64,000 nt of DNA from Kumtagia sp044326205 (GCF_044326205.1 NZ_JBIRCY010000017.1:60039-124038); one strand, 5' to 3'; counted from the stretch's first letter, positions 25,158 through 33,964 are shown. Notes: a model not told the origin generated them from the letters alone. Translations and numbers: made by a program.

Positions 25158-26294
25158 TCAATCCAGCGTCCGCCGAAACCGCAGCAGCGCCATGCCAGCG
25201 AAGACGACAACGAATACCGAGAGCGCCACGATCTCGCCGCCGATGGCCGGCAGTTCGGCGCCCTTCAGCATCACCGCGCGGGTGACGCGCAGGAAATGCG
25301 TCAGCGGCAGGATCTCGCCCAGCGTCTGCGCCCATTGCGGCATGCCGCGATAGGGGAACATGAAACCCGACAGCAGGATCGACGGCAGGAAGAAGAAGAA
25401 GGTCAGCTGCAGCGCCTGCATCTGCGTTCGCGCCACCGTTGAGATGGTGTAGCCGAGCAGAACCAGCGCCATGACGAAGACGAAGATGGCGCCCGTCAGC
25501 AGCCAGATCGAGCCGACGAAGGGCACGGAAAACAGAAGTTTCGCTGCGGCGAGCACGACGACCACCTGCACTGCGCCGACGACCAGGTAGGGCAGCACTT
25601 TTCCCAGCATGATCTCGACCGGCGAAGCGGGCATGGCAAGCAGGTTTTCCATGGTGCCGCGCTCGGTTTCGCGGGTCAGCGCGATCGACGTCATCATCAC
25701 CAGGGTCATCTGCAGGATGACGCCGAGCAGGCCGGGCACGATGTTGTATTGCGAGATGCCTTCCGGATTGTAGCGGCGGTGGACGACCACCTCGAGCTGG
25801 CCCAAGGCATTCTCGGCGGCGACCGCATCCATGCCTTGCTCGCGCAGCAGCGCCTGGCTGGCGACGGTGCCCAGCGTCGAGATGGCGTTGCCGGCGGCGG
25901 AGGGATCGGTGGCGTCGGCTTCGATCAGTATTTGCGGATGGTCGCCGCGGTCGACCCGGCGGCGGAAGTCCGACGGGATGGTGACGACGAAGGAGACGTC
26001 ACCCTTGGCCATCAGCTCTTCCGCCTCGGCCGCACTCGCCGCTATGGTGACGAAACGGTAGTAGCCGGTGGTCTCCAGCGCCGACACCATGGCGCGCGTG
26101 TACTGGTCCTGGCTGGTGGCGACCAGGGCAGCCGGCAGCGTCTTCGGGTCGCTGTTGATGGCGTAGCCGAACAGGACGAGCTGGATAAGCGGCACGCCGA
26201 GCATCATGGCGAAGGTGATGCGGTCGCGTCGCATCTGGATGAATTCCTTGGTGAGCAGCGCGCCGAGACGGGCGAGGGAGAAGATGGCGTTCAT
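25158..26294 (-). CDS. ABC-2 type permease, drug/solute efflux
   Basis: A 378-residue permease. An N-terminal membrane segment (LIQLVLFGYAINSDP) is followed by a large periplasmic loop of about 140 residues and five C-terminal membrane segments, with the ABC-2 signature LTRETERGTMENLLAMPASPVEIMLGK split by family-typical residues and LPLTHFLRVTRAVMLKGA near the end. This matches YbhS/YbhR-type permeases. Its start overlaps the ATPase stop by 4 bases. Only one permease gene is present, so it would act as a homodimer, unlike the YbhS-YbhR heterodimer of E. coli. Confidence 0.88.
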   Translation of the reverse strand: MNAIFSLARLGALLTKEFIQMRRDRITFAMMLGVPLIQLVLFGYAINSDPKTLPAALVATSQDQYTRAMVSALETTGYYRFVTIAASAAEAEELMAKGDVSFVVTIPSDFRRRVDRGDHPQILIEADATDPSAAGNAISTLGTVASQALLREQGMDAVAAENALGQLEVVVHRRYNPEGISQYNIVPGLLGVILQMTLVMMTSIALTRETERGTMENLLAMPASPVEIMLGKVLPYLVVGAVQVVVVLAAAKLLFSVPFVGSIWLLTGAIFVFVMALVLLGYTISTVARTQMQALQLTFFFFLPSILLSGFMFPYRGMPQWAQTLGEILPLTHFLRVTRAVMLKGAELPAIGGEIVALSVFVVVFAGMALLRFRRTLD

Positions 26295-27217
26295 TTCATA
26301 TTGTCCTGCGAGCCGGACATGAATTTGATGAAGACGTCCTCCAGGCTGGTTTCGCCGGGGCTGACGGTGACGTTTTCGCGCTTGGTGAGGGCCGCCAGCG
26401 ACTTTTCCAGAAGCGCGCCATCGGAGCCGACGACATGCAGCGTCGTGCCGAACGGGGCGATCTGCTCGACGCCGGGTTTTCCCTCAAGCTCGGCGGCGAC
26501 CTCGTTGAGGCGCTCGCCCTCTATCACGAAAGTGGTCAGCGCGGCGTTGTCGACCACCTCGGCGACGGTGCCGGAAGCCAGCATCTTGCCATAGGCGATG
26601 TAGCTGATGCGGTGGCACCGCTCGGCCTCGTCCATATAGTGGGTGGATACCAGCACGGTCAGCCCGCCGCGTGCCAGATGGTGGATCTCGTCCCAGAACT
26701 CGCGCCTTGCCTTGGGGTCGACGCCGGCGGTCGGTTCGTCGAGCAGCAGCAGCTTCGGCTTGTGCATGATGCAGGCGGCCAGCGCCAGCCGCTGCTTCCA
26801 GCCGCCTGACAATGTGCCGGCTAACTGATCGCGGCGCGAGCTCAGGCCGAGATCCTCCAGTGTGCGGCCGACATGTTCCGAAACGGGCTTCAGCCGATAG
26901 AGTCGCGCCACGAATTCCAGGTTTTCGGCAATCGTGAGATCCTCGTAAAACGAGAACTTCTGGGTCATGTAGCCGACTTCGCGCTTGATCTGCAGGGCCT
27001 CGGTTCGGAGGTTGTAACCCAGCACCTCCCCTTCCCCCTCGTCCGGTGTCAGCAGCCCGCACATGATGCGGATGGTGGTGGTCTTGCCGGATCCGTTGGG
27101 CCCGAGAAAGCCGACGATCTCGCCTTCGGCGACGTCCATGGAGACATGGTCGACGACGGTCTTCGTGCCGAAACGCTTGACCAAGTTGCGGACGGAAATG
27201 GCGAGGGGGGTGGGCAT
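26291..27217 (-). CDS. ABC transporter ATP-binding protein (YbhF-like half)
   Basis: A 308-residue single-NBD ATPase. Walker A is GPNGSGKTTTIRIM, signature GTLSGGWKQRLALAACIM, Walker B KLLLLDEPTAGVDP, and the H-loop is in VLVSTHYMDEAERC. The C-terminal 90 residues form the extra domain common to DrrA-type exporters. It supplies energy to the adjacent permease (4-base overlap) and follows the HlyD-like gene by 97 bases. The spacer between them is a palindromic repeat. Confidence 0.92.
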   Translation of the reverse strand: MPTPLAISVRNLVKRFGTKTVVDHVSMDVAEGEIVGFLGPNGSGKTTTIRIMCGLLTPDEGEGEVLGYNLRTEALQIKREVGYMTQKFSFYEDLTIAENLEFVARLYRLKPVSEHVGRTLEDLGLSSRRDQLAGTLSGGWKQRLALAACIMHKPKLLLLDEPTAGVDPKARREFWDEIHHLARGGLTVLVSTHYMDEAERCHRISYIAYGKMLASGTVAEVVDNAALTTFVIEGERLNEVAAELEGKPGVEQIAPFGTTLHVVGSDGALLEKSLAALTKRENVTVSPGETSLEDVFIKFMSGSQDNMK

Positions 27218-27235
27218 GGTGTTTCCTTCGGAAAC

Positions 27236-27322
27236 GGCAATAGGCAGTAGGCAGTCGGCAGTCGGGAAAGAAAGGGGCCAAAGACAGGTTCGAAACCGAT
27301 CCGGCCCCTACTGCCTATTGCC
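27236..27322. repeat. Palindromic repeat with GGCAGT(A/C) heptads, overlapping the HlyD 3' end
   Basis: Arms GGCAATAGGCAGTAGG (27236-27251) and its perfect reverse complement (27307-27322) enclose tandem GGCAGTC heptads and a second stem GGGGCC/GGCCCC. The right arm runs through the HlyD stop codon (27315-27317), and heptad-like sequence continues into its last codons. Confidence 0.75.
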
Positions 27323-28280
27323 CACCGCCGACTGCCTCCTTTTTCAAATCCACATCGACGATCTGCCCCGGCTGCAGCTTGCTTGCGTCGCCGTCCGGGC
27401 GGGCCTCGACGAGGTAGACGAGCTTCTGGCGGGTCTCCAGCGAGTAGATGACCGGCGGGGTGAACTCCGGATCGGGCGAGACGTAGCTCACGCGCGCCGT
27501 TAGGCCTGGCGGGCAGCCATCGCAGCGTACCGCCAGCTCAGAGCCGATCCTGACCGACGAGAAGGAGGCTTCCGGCACATAGACTTTCAGCTTTACCGCG
27601 CCGTCGGGCAGCATGGAGATAACCGGCGCGGTCGGGCCGGCGACATCGCCCGGCGTGCGGATGATATCGTCGACGCGGCCCGCCGCGGGCGCCTGTATGT
27701 GGCGCTTGCCGAGCCGCCAATTGGCCTGGTCGAGCTCCGCCCGGGCCTGCTTCACCTGATGCTCGGCGGCCTTGATCTCTTCCGGCCTGGCAGGCAGGCC
27801 ACCGACCGCCAGATTGGCCTTGGCCTGGCCGACGGCGGCTTCGGCAGTTTGCAAGGCCGTCGCCGCCCTGTCGTATTCTGCCTTGGAGGTGATGGCTCTT
27901 TCCAAAAGACCACTGGCGCGGTCGAGCACACGTTTGGCCTCCGCGGCTTCAGCCTCCGCCGACGTGACCGCCGCCTCCAGAACGGCCATCTCTTCCGGGC
28001 GCTTGCCGAGCTGAAGGTTGGCTAGCTGCGCCTCGGCCTGGGCGAGCGCAGCTTCCGCCTGGGCGACGGCGATCTTTGCGTCGCCGCTCTCCAGCGTGGC
28101 AATCGGCTTGCCGGGTTCCACCCGGTCGCCGCGCCGGACCAGCACGGTCTCCACCTCGGCTACCTCGATCGGCGCCAGAAGAACGAACTCTCCCTCGACA
28201 TAGCCGACCGCGAGCGGCGGCGGACTGCCGCAAGACGCCAGCAGCGAGGCGGCGAAAGGAATGGAGCAGAGAAAACTCAT
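27315..28280 (-). CDS. HlyD-family periplasmic adaptor, lipoprotein (YbhG-like)
   Basis: A 321-residue membrane fusion protein linking the ABC exporter to the cell envelope. The N-terminus MSFLCSIPFAASLLASC ends in a lipobox with Cys-17, so it is probably lipidated rather than anchored by a helix. Then come a biotinyl-lipoyl half (VRRGDRVEPGKPIATLESGDA), a long alanine/glutamate-rich coiled-coil hairpin (about residues 75-190), the second lipoyl half (IQAPAAGRVDDIIRTPGDV) and a beta-barrel. The last residues (EAVGGGQ) are encoded by the repeat at 27236-27322. Start overlaps the TetR-type stop by 4 bases. Confidence 0.9.
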   Translation of the reverse strand: MSFLCSIPFAASLLASCGSPPPLAVGYVEGEFVLLAPIEVAEVETVLVRRGDRVEPGKPIATLESGDAKIAVAQAEAALAQAEAQLANLQLGKRPEEMAVLEAAVTSAEAEAAEAKRVLDRASGLLERAITSKAEYDRAATALQTAEAAVGQAKANLAVGGLPARPEEIKAAEHQVKQARAELDQANWRLGKRHIQAPAAGRVDDIIRTPGDVAGPTAPVISMLPDGAVKLKVYVPEASFSSVRIGSELAVRCDGCPPGLTARVSYVSPDPEFTPPVIYSLETRQKLVYLVEARPDGDASKLQPGQIVDVDLKKEAVGGGQ

Positions 28281-28960
28281 GACTGGCCGCCTTTCCGGGC
28301 CGTAAGGATTGCGTCGAGATTGCTTTTGACCACGTCGACGAGCAGTGGCGCTTCCCGCGGGCCGATGTCGCTCCAGCCCATGCGGCGCATGACCGGCTCG
28401 CGGGCGATGCGAAAGTAGATGACCTGGCCGATCAGGGTGAAGATCGTGAGCTTGGTGCGGTCGCTTTCAGCCGGCTCGCCGGTCGCCACCTCCCAGATCC
28501 GGCAGAGGCGCCTGTGCGTGGGCTCGAACACGCCGGCATAGATGCGGTCGAGCGCCTCGGTGGGATGGGCGAGTTCGCGCAGCATGAACTGCACGATCTC
28601 GCCGGCCTCGGGTCTCGCCACGATGAAACCGACCATGCGTTCGACCGCCGCCGCGAGCTGGCGGTGCGCCACCTCGCGGTCCATGCCGGCGTCGAGCGAC
28701 TGGTCGACATGCCCAAGCACCGAACCGGCGACGGTCTGGATGGTGCTGACGATGTGGTCGGCGGCGGCCATGCGCAGCCCGTCCTTGCCGCCGAAGTGGT
28801 AGGCAATGGAGCCGATATTGGCGTTGGCGGCCGCCGCGATCTCGCGTGTCGAGGTTCCGTCGAAGCCCTGGCGGCCGAACAGGCGAAGGGCGGCGAGCAC
28901 CAGGGCCTCGCGAGTCTGGTCGGCCGGAGAAGCGGGTCGGGAGGGCTTTTTCGTGTCCAT
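28277..28960 (-). CDS. TetR-family regulator of the CecR (DUF1956) type
   Basis: A 227-residue repressor. N-terminal HTH: TREALVLAALRLFGRQGFDG, TSTREIAAAANANIGSIAYHFGGKDGL. The C-terminal domain shows VGFIVARPEAGEIVQFMLREL and QVIYFRIAREPVMRRMGW, the features of CecR/YbiH, which controls the ybhG-ybhFSR exporter in enterobacteria. Gene order here (regulator, HlyD, ATPase, permease) is the same and the genes overlap, so the regulator is almost certainly that of its own operon. A near-perfect palindrome overlaps its promoter. Inducer unknown. Confidence 0.92.
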   Translation of the reverse strand: MDTKKPSRPASPADQTREALVLAALRLFGRQGFDGTSTREIAAAANANIGSIAYHFGGKDGLRMAAADHIVSTIQTVAGSVLGHVDQSLDAGMDREVAHRQLAAAVERMVGFIVARPEAGEIVQFMLRELAHPTEALDRIYAGVFEPTHRRLCRIWEVATGEPAESDRTKLTIFTLIGQVIYFRIAREPVMRRMGWSDIGPREAPLLVDVVKSNLDAILTARKGGQS

Positions 28961-28968
28961 AAGCGGTA

Positions 28969-28996
28969 TTTAATCAATCGAATGATTAAAGTCAAG
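28969..28996 (-). promoter_or_regulatory. Leaderless promoter and TetR-type operator of the efflux operon
   Basis: Minus strand: TTGACT (28996-28991), 16 bases, TTAAAT (28974-28969), then ACCGCTT and the ATG at 28960. The palindrome TTTAATCA-N6-TGATTAAA (28969-28990; 10 of 11 base pairs symmetric) covers the whole spacer and the -10. The expected transcription start is at or next to the ATG and no ribosome binding site exists, so the message is probably leaderless. Confidence 0.7.
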
Positions 28997-29197
28997 CATT
29001 GCGAGACGGCGGAAGCTGGCTTACAGACTTCGGCCGAGTGGGTGCGGCGGAAGGAAGAATGGACGCTTTGGCGACCACGAATTTATTTTGCGCAGGACAA
29101 GGGCTTGCAAGCACAAGCTCCGAGGCGGGCGGAATTGCCAGACCGCGCGACGGCGGCCGGCCTCCTGGCCTGTTCGGGCGGCGGGATGGATAGCCGC

Positions 29198-29665
29198 ATG
29201 GCCAAGGAGATCGAGCGCAAATTCAGGGTCCGGGACGATTCATGGCGAGTGGAAGCCGAGCCATCGAAAACGTTCCGGCAATTCTATCTGGCGGTCGGAC
29301 CGGAGCGCAGCATCCGCATCCGGATCATCGGCGACAACGTCGCGTGGCTCACCGCCAAGTTCGGTACGACGCCGGTGCGCGACGAATTCGAATATCAGAT
29401 CCCGCTCGCCGACGCGCGCGAGATGGAACATTTTGCGGTCGGCGCGGTGATCCTCAAGCAACGCCATATCGTCCGTCACGGCGGCTACGGCTACGAAGTC
29501 GATGTGTTTTGCGGCGGGCTGGAAGGGCTCATCGTGGCCGAGCTGGAGACGCCCGACACGGTGGCCGACGACAGCCTGCCCGGCTGGCTCGGACCGGAGA
29601 TCACCGGCGACAGCCGCTACTCCAACGCCATGCTCGCTTTCAACGGGATGCCCGACGCGACATGA
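29198..29665 (+). CDS. CYTH domain protein (triphosphate tunnel metalloenzyme)
   Basis: A 155-residue protein that begins MAKEIERKF, the ExExK motif of the CYTH family. Alternating basic/acidic strands follow (RSIRIRIIGDNVAWLTAKFG, EVDVFCGGLEGLIVAELE), which form the tunnel lined with charged residues. Bacterial members hydrolyse inorganic triphosphate or other triphosphates; some act as adenylate cyclases. Start ATG 29198 chosen to match the family N-terminus; ATG 29186 is an alternative. Its stop overlaps the start of the CHAD gene (ATGA). Confidence 0.88.
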   Translation: MAKEIERKFRVRDDSWRVEAEPSKTFRQFYLAVGPERSIRIRIIGDNVAWLTAKFGTTPVRDEFEYQIPLADAREMEHFAVGAVILKQRHIVRHGGYGYEVDVFCGGLEGLIVAELETPDTVADDSLPGWLGPEITGDSRYSNAMLAFNGMPDAT

Positions 29666-30594
29666 CCGCCCGGCTCGACCCCAGCCAACCCTTTTCCGCC
29701 GAAATCCGGCGGATCGTCTCGCACGAGACCAGCAATGCGGTCGCAGCATTGGAGACCGCGCGCAGCGATCCCGGGGAAGGCTTTCACGAGTGTCGGAAAG
29801 CGATCAAGCGGCTGAGGGCGCTGTGGCGGCTGATCCGCAGCGGTGATGAGCCCTATTGCCGGGCACAGGACGCGCGCCTGCGCCAGACCGCGCGCCTGCT
29901 CGCCGGCCCGCGCGAGGCCACCGCGCTGATCGAAACCGCCGAGAGGCTGGCGAAAGCCGCCAATGGCGAGACGGAAGCCCGTGCGATTGCCTCGCTTCAC
30001 GCCGCTCTTGAGGCGCGGCGGAGCGTCCTCCTTGAAACCGGCCTGCATATCGGCCCGACGATCGCCGACGCGACCGCGGCTTTCTCGCGGCTCGATTTCA
30101 CTGCGATGCGCCTGCCGGATGCGTTCGAAGGCGCCGCGGATATCCTTGAAAGCGGTACGCGAAAGAGCATGCGCCGCGCCACCCGCGCGCTGAAGGCGGC
30201 GCGCGAGACAGGTGAAGCGGAGGCGTTCCACGATCTGCGCAAGGCGGTCAAGGCGCTCGACATGCAGTCCCGGTTGCTCAAATCGGTGTGGCCGGACATG
30301 GACAAGCGCGACCGCAAGGCGATGGATGCGTTCGGCGAGAGGCTGGGCGAACTCAACGACCTGCATGTGATGGACGTTCTGCTGCTGGCCGAAGGTTCCG
30401 ACCTGGTCGGAGAGGAGGCCTCCGTCCTGCTGCGCAGCCTGATCGCGGCAGACGCACAAAAGCTCAAGCGCCGCTGCTTGCGGGACGGCGGCAAGCTGCT
30501 GGAGCAGCACCCTGCTCCGGTGGCGCGCAAGATTGCCGCGCGCTATGCCCGCCGTGCCGAAAAGGCCCTCCAGCAGCGCGACGTCGCAGCCTGA
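29662..30594 (+). CDS. CHAD domain protein (polyphosphate-binding)
   Basis: A 310-residue all-helical protein with the two halves of a CHAD domain: GFHECRKAIKRLRALWRLIR near residue 38 and AFHDLRKAVKALDMQSRLLK near residue 190, each with the conserved His, Arg and Lys that line the basic phosphate-binding pore. Known CHAD proteins bind polyphosphate and localise to its granules. Translationally coupled to the CYTH gene; the two domains are fused in many bacteria, so the pair probably acts together on polyphosphate or triphosphate. Confidence 0.88.
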   Translation: MTARLDPSQPFSAEIRRIVSHETSNAVAALETARSDPGEGFHECRKAIKRLRALWRLIRSGDEPYCRAQDARLRQTARLLAGPREATALIETAERLAKAANGETEARAIASLHAALEARRSVLLETGLHIGPTIADATAAFSRLDFTAMRLPDAFEGAADILESGTRKSMRRATRALKAARETGEAEAFHDLRKAVKALDMQSRLLKSVWPDMDKRDRKAMDAFGERLGELNDLHVMDVLLLAEGSDLVGEEASVLLRSLIAADAQKLKRRCLRDGGKLLEQHPAPVARKIAARYARRAEKALQQRDVAA

Positions 30595-30675
30595 CGACAT
30601 GCTGCTCGACGGTTCGGCAGCGCTCCCGGACGGTGGGAAAACAGCTTTCGGATCGTGACGAACGCCACGCTGGCA

Positions 30676-32913
30676 TTATCTGCCTCCGGCAGCGGAGTGC
30701 CAAGTCGCGCGCTTCCGGTTGAGCAATTGCGCGGTAGGCAGAGGTGGCGACAGCAAAGGCCCCTGCATCTCGTGGCAACCAAGAGCCTCCAGCAGCGCCT
30801 GCTGCTCGGCGGTCTCGACGCCCTCGGCGGCGACGCGCATGCCGAGGGCGATGGCCAGTTCGGCAACCGCCTTGACGATCGCCGCCGCCGGGTCCGTGCC
30901 GCCCAGCAGCCGCACGAAAGAACGGTCGATCTTGAGCTTGTCGACGGGATGGCGTCGCAGCGTCGTCAGCGACGAGGCGCCGGTGCCGAAATCGTCGAGA
31001 GATATACGAATGCCAGCCTTGCGCATGGTGGTCAGGGCGGCGAGCGCGGCGTCGCCGCCATCCACAAACAGGTTCTCGCCGATCTCAACCTGGAAGCGTG
31101 AAGGCTGCACGCCAGCTTCCGCGAGGATCGACAAGACGCGTTGCGCCGCCGTTTCCCGACGGAGGAAGGCTGGCGAAAGCGCCATGGCGATCCAAGGCAA
31201 CTCGGACTCGGCTGCGGAGCCGGCCGCGGCGCGCAGCATCCTTTCGGTCAGCGCACCGATCAGTCCGCGCTCGGCGGCGATGGCGACGAGTTGCCCGCCC
31301 GGCAATTTACCGCCGCCCGCCCGGCTCCAGTCGAGCGTCGCCTCGGCGCCGACAACGGTCCGCCCGTCCATGGCAAAGACAGGCTGATAGGCGAGATCGA
31401 TGCCGCCGTCGTCCTCCAGCGCCTGCCGCAGTTCCCGCTCGATCAGCAGCTTGTGCTTGAGGATGTCGTCCATGTCGCCGGCGAACACCTGATAGCATCC
31501 CCGGCCGCGGCGCTTCGCCTCGTAGAGAGCGATGTCCGCCTTGCGCAGCAACTCTTCCGGCTCGGCGCCGAATTCCGGCGCGATGGCGATGCCGATACTG
31601 GCGCTGATGAATGCCTGGTCGCCCATCAATTCAAAAGGCTCACGCAGATCGGCAAGGATCTGCTCGCTGACGTCTTCGGCCGTCCGCAGGTCGCGGATGT
31701 CGACGAGGATGATGGCGAACTCGTCGCCACCGACCCGCGCCACTGTGTCGACCTCGCGAATAGCGTCGCCGAGCCGCGTCGCGGCCTGCTTGACCAGAAG
31801 GTCGCCCGCCTGATGGCCGAGCGTGTCGTTGACATGCTTGAAACGGTCGAGGTCGACGCAGAGCAGCGCCATCCGTCCGCGTCCGCGCCGCACTGTCGCC
31901 AATGCGCGGCTCAGCCGGTCCTCGAACAAAGCGCGGTTCGGCAGGCCGGTCAGCGTGTCGTGGAATGCCAGATACTGGGCATCGTTCTCGCTGGTGTGAA
32001 GCTGCTGCGAGGTGCGCCGCAGCCTGCGCAGCAGAAAGGCGAGCAGCGCCACGCCGAGCAACCCGGCAGCGATGAGGGCCGGCGCGGCTTGCTTCACCAG
32101 CATGAAGCCGGGGCGGACCGGTTGCCAGGTGAGATAGCCAAGCGTCCTGCCGGCGGAATCCACGAGCGGCACGCTGGCCGCAATTTGGGGATCGGCAGGG
32201 GAGAACACTGCGCCTTCGACCAGGAAGTGCTGGCCGATCCAGCCAATCAACTGGGCGTCAATCAGTTGCACCGAAACGTCTACATATTCGGCGCCGGCCT
32301 CCTGGGCGACACGATCGGTACTGGGGACGATGGGCTGGACGGAAACGATGGCCGGCGTCTTGCCGATCAGCACGAGATCCTCGGCGACCGCCGATGTGAC
32401 AGAGCCGCCAGCGTTCGACGCGGCGCGGTCGAGCTGACCGCGCAATTTCAGGACCAGCGGCATGACAGCCGCGGCTTCTTCGCCGAAGGCCGCAGGGGGA
32501 AGGGTGCGCCCGTCCTTCATGACGTGGACGGGGCGGTTCCTGTCGTCGAGAATATAGACGCGGTCGTGGCCGTAGTAGGAATGCATCCACTCGCCAAGAT
32601 TCTCGGCCATCCAGTCCTGGTTGCCCGCCTTGGCATTTACCACCGCGTCGTCCCAGACCGTGACGCTCTGCTGCTCGCGGATGAGATTGTCGACCTGCTC
32701 GGCAAGACCGCTGCGCACGAAGGTCTTCTGGCGTTCGACCGCGGTGCGGTCGACACTGATCACGGCGTACACGCCGAAGGCAAGGACCAACACGAAAGAG
32801 AATGCGGCGGCCGTGATCACCGCGAGGGTGACCTGAAACGTCAATGGCCGATGCTTGCCCTGCAGCGCATCCCTCCCGATGCCGGAACTGTCCGTCAAAT
32901 CGTTTAATACCAA
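30676..32913 (-). CDS. CHASE4-GGDEF-EAL protein with a degenerate EAL site
   Basis: A 745-residue inner-membrane cyclic-di-GMP protein. Membrane segments at about residues 27-52 and 280-297 flank a periplasmic CHASE4 sensor (DNLIREQQSVTVWDDAVVNA). The GGDEF domain is intact (ARVGGDEFAIILVD; DTLTGLPNRALFEDRL). The EAL domain is altered: EAL reads EAT (GAEATLDW) and the metal-binding Asn of the usual NLSP motif is Ala (MALSP), while DDFGTG, KIDRSF and AEGVE remain. It is therefore likely a diguanylate cyclase whose EAL part binds c-di-GMP or is weak. Monocistronic. Confidence 0.9.
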   Translation of the reverse strand: MVLNDLTDSSGIGRDALQGKHRPLTFQVTLAVITAAAFSFVLVLAFGVYAVISVDRTAVERQKTFVRSGLAEQVDNLIREQQSVTVWDDAVVNAKAGNQDWMAENLGEWMHSYYGHDRVYILDDRNRPVHVMKDGRTLPPAAFGEEAAAVMPLVLKLRGQLDRAASNAGGSVTSAVAEDLVLIGKTPAIVSVQPIVPSTDRVAQEAGAEYVDVSVQLIDAQLIGWIGQHFLVEGAVFSPADPQIAASVPLVDSAGRTLGYLTWQPVRPGFMLVKQAAPALIAAGLLGVALLAFLLRRLRRTSQQLHTSENDAQYLAFHDTLTGLPNRALFEDRLSRALATVRRGRGRMALLCVDLDRFKHVNDTLGHQAGDLLVKQAATRLGDAIREVDTVARVGGDEFAIILVDIRDLRTAEDVSEQILADLREPFELMGDQAFISASIGIAIAPEFGAEPEELLRKADIALYEAKRRGRGCYQVFAGDMDDILKHKLLIERELRQALEDDGGIDLAYQPVFAMDGRTVVGAEATLDWSRAGGGKLPGGQLVAIAAERGLIGALTERMLRAAAGSAAESELPWIAMALSPAFLRRETAAQRVLSILAEAGVQPSRFQVEIGENLFVDGGDAALAALTTMRKAGIRISLDDFGTGASSLTTLRRHPVDKLKIDRSFVRLLGGTDPAAAIVKAVAELAIALGMRVAAEGVETAEQQALLEALGCHEMQGPLLSPPLPTAQLLNRKRATWHSAAGGR

Positions 32914-33106
32914 TGGATTAACATCGAGTTAGAGGTTGTTCGCGTCCAGGCTGCAACAGCCTGCGGAATCACTTGGCGTTTACCGGTATACGTTCATGCC
33001 GCGCTTCGGTCCTCCAAAAATACCGTTCTGGCCGACAAACGGTCATCTTCGTTCCGAGTTCCTCACGACCCGAATCTCAGCAGAACCCCAGCAGGATGCA
33101 GGGGTT

Positions 33107-33802
33107 CTATGGACGATTTTCGGGTCGGCGGCTGAGCACCCATTGCGCCACCAGCCAGCAGGCCATCGCCCAGGCGGCGCCCGCACACCAGCCGGCGAGC
33201 ACGTCGGACGGCCAGTGGACGCCGAGATAGACGCGGCTGGCTCCAACCAGGAAGGTGGCCAGCATCGCCAGAACCAGCAAGTAGATGCCCGCCGCGCGGT
33301 TCGGCGCGACACGGGCGGCGAGCGCGCCCAATGTCAGATAAGTGACCGCCGACAGCATGGCATGGCCACTTGGAAAACTCAGCGTGTAGACATCGGCCAG
33401 ATGCGGCACCAGGTCCGGACGCGGCCGGTCGATGCCGAGTTTCAACAGGCTGCTGAGCAATTGGCCTCCGGCCACGGCAACCAGCACGAAAAGTGCGGCG
33501 GCGCGCCGGCCGGTGAGCAGCAGGTAGAAAATCGTCGCCGCGGTCACGAAGATCAGCACGCTGGCGCTGCCCAGCGCGGTCATGTCGCGGACGGCGTCTG
33601 GCAGCCATAGCGGGCCGATCGGGACCGATGGGTCGCCCGGCTGCCGGAATGCCAGCAGGATTGCCGTGTCGAAACCGTGTGGTTCGGTGTCGCGGGCGAT
33701 TTCCGCCATCTCGACGAAACCATACAGGCCTCCCGCAATCGTGATCACCGCGAGGAGCACCGAGAATTCGACCTTGCTTGCAATGGCTGCGATGGGCGGC
33801 AT
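33107..33802 (-). CDS. PAP2-family membrane phosphatase
   Basis: A 231-residue integral membrane phosphatase. All three PAP2 motifs are present: KLGIDRPRP (KxxxxxxRP), FPSGHA (PSGH) and SRVYLGVHWPSDVLAG (SRxxxxxHxxxD), between six hydrophobic segments. Substrates in the family include undecaprenyl diphosphate, phosphatidic acid and lipid A phosphates. Start ATG 33802 has GAGGA eight bases upstream; a GTG at 33844 is possible. It is divergent from phoX and the Pho box between them could serve both. Confidence 0.88.
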   Translation of the reverse strand: MPPIAAIASKVEFSVLLAVITIAGGLYGFVEMAEIARDTEPHGFDTAILLAFRQPGDPSVPIGPLWLPDAVRDMTALGSASVLIFVTAATIFYLLLTGRRAAALFVLVAVAGGQLLSSLLKLGIDRPRPDLVPHLADVYTLSFPSGHAMLSAVTYLTLGALAARVAPNRAAGIYLLVLAMLATFLVGASRVYLGVHWPSDVLAGWCAGAAWAMACWLVAQWVLSRRPENRP

Positions 33803-33885
33803 GCCCGAATTCCTCGTCCACGGCCGGGATTGGCTGAGGCTCACCTATGGCCACCCGCCGCCGACCGCAAGCCGGCGGAAGATTT

Positions 33886-33903
33886 TTGTCATCAAACTGT
33901 CAG
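33886..33903 (+). promoter_or_regulatory. Pho box upstream of phoX
   Basis: TTGTCAT-CAAA-CTGTCAG reproduces two direct 7-base PhoB half-sites (consensus CTGTCAT) with a 4-base spacer, one mismatch each. It ends 61 bases before the phoX ATG, the usual distance for a PhoB-activated promoter in which the box replaces the -35. Confidence 0.7.
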
Positions 33904-33964
33904 ACGGCAAGCTTAGCTGCGACGGCGCATCTCAAGCCAATTTTCGCAGCCAGAGGTCGTCGCG

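Noticed and set aside
31141..32907. 588-codon plus-strand frame
   Set aside because: Antisense of the GGDEF-EAL gene, whose domains are intact.
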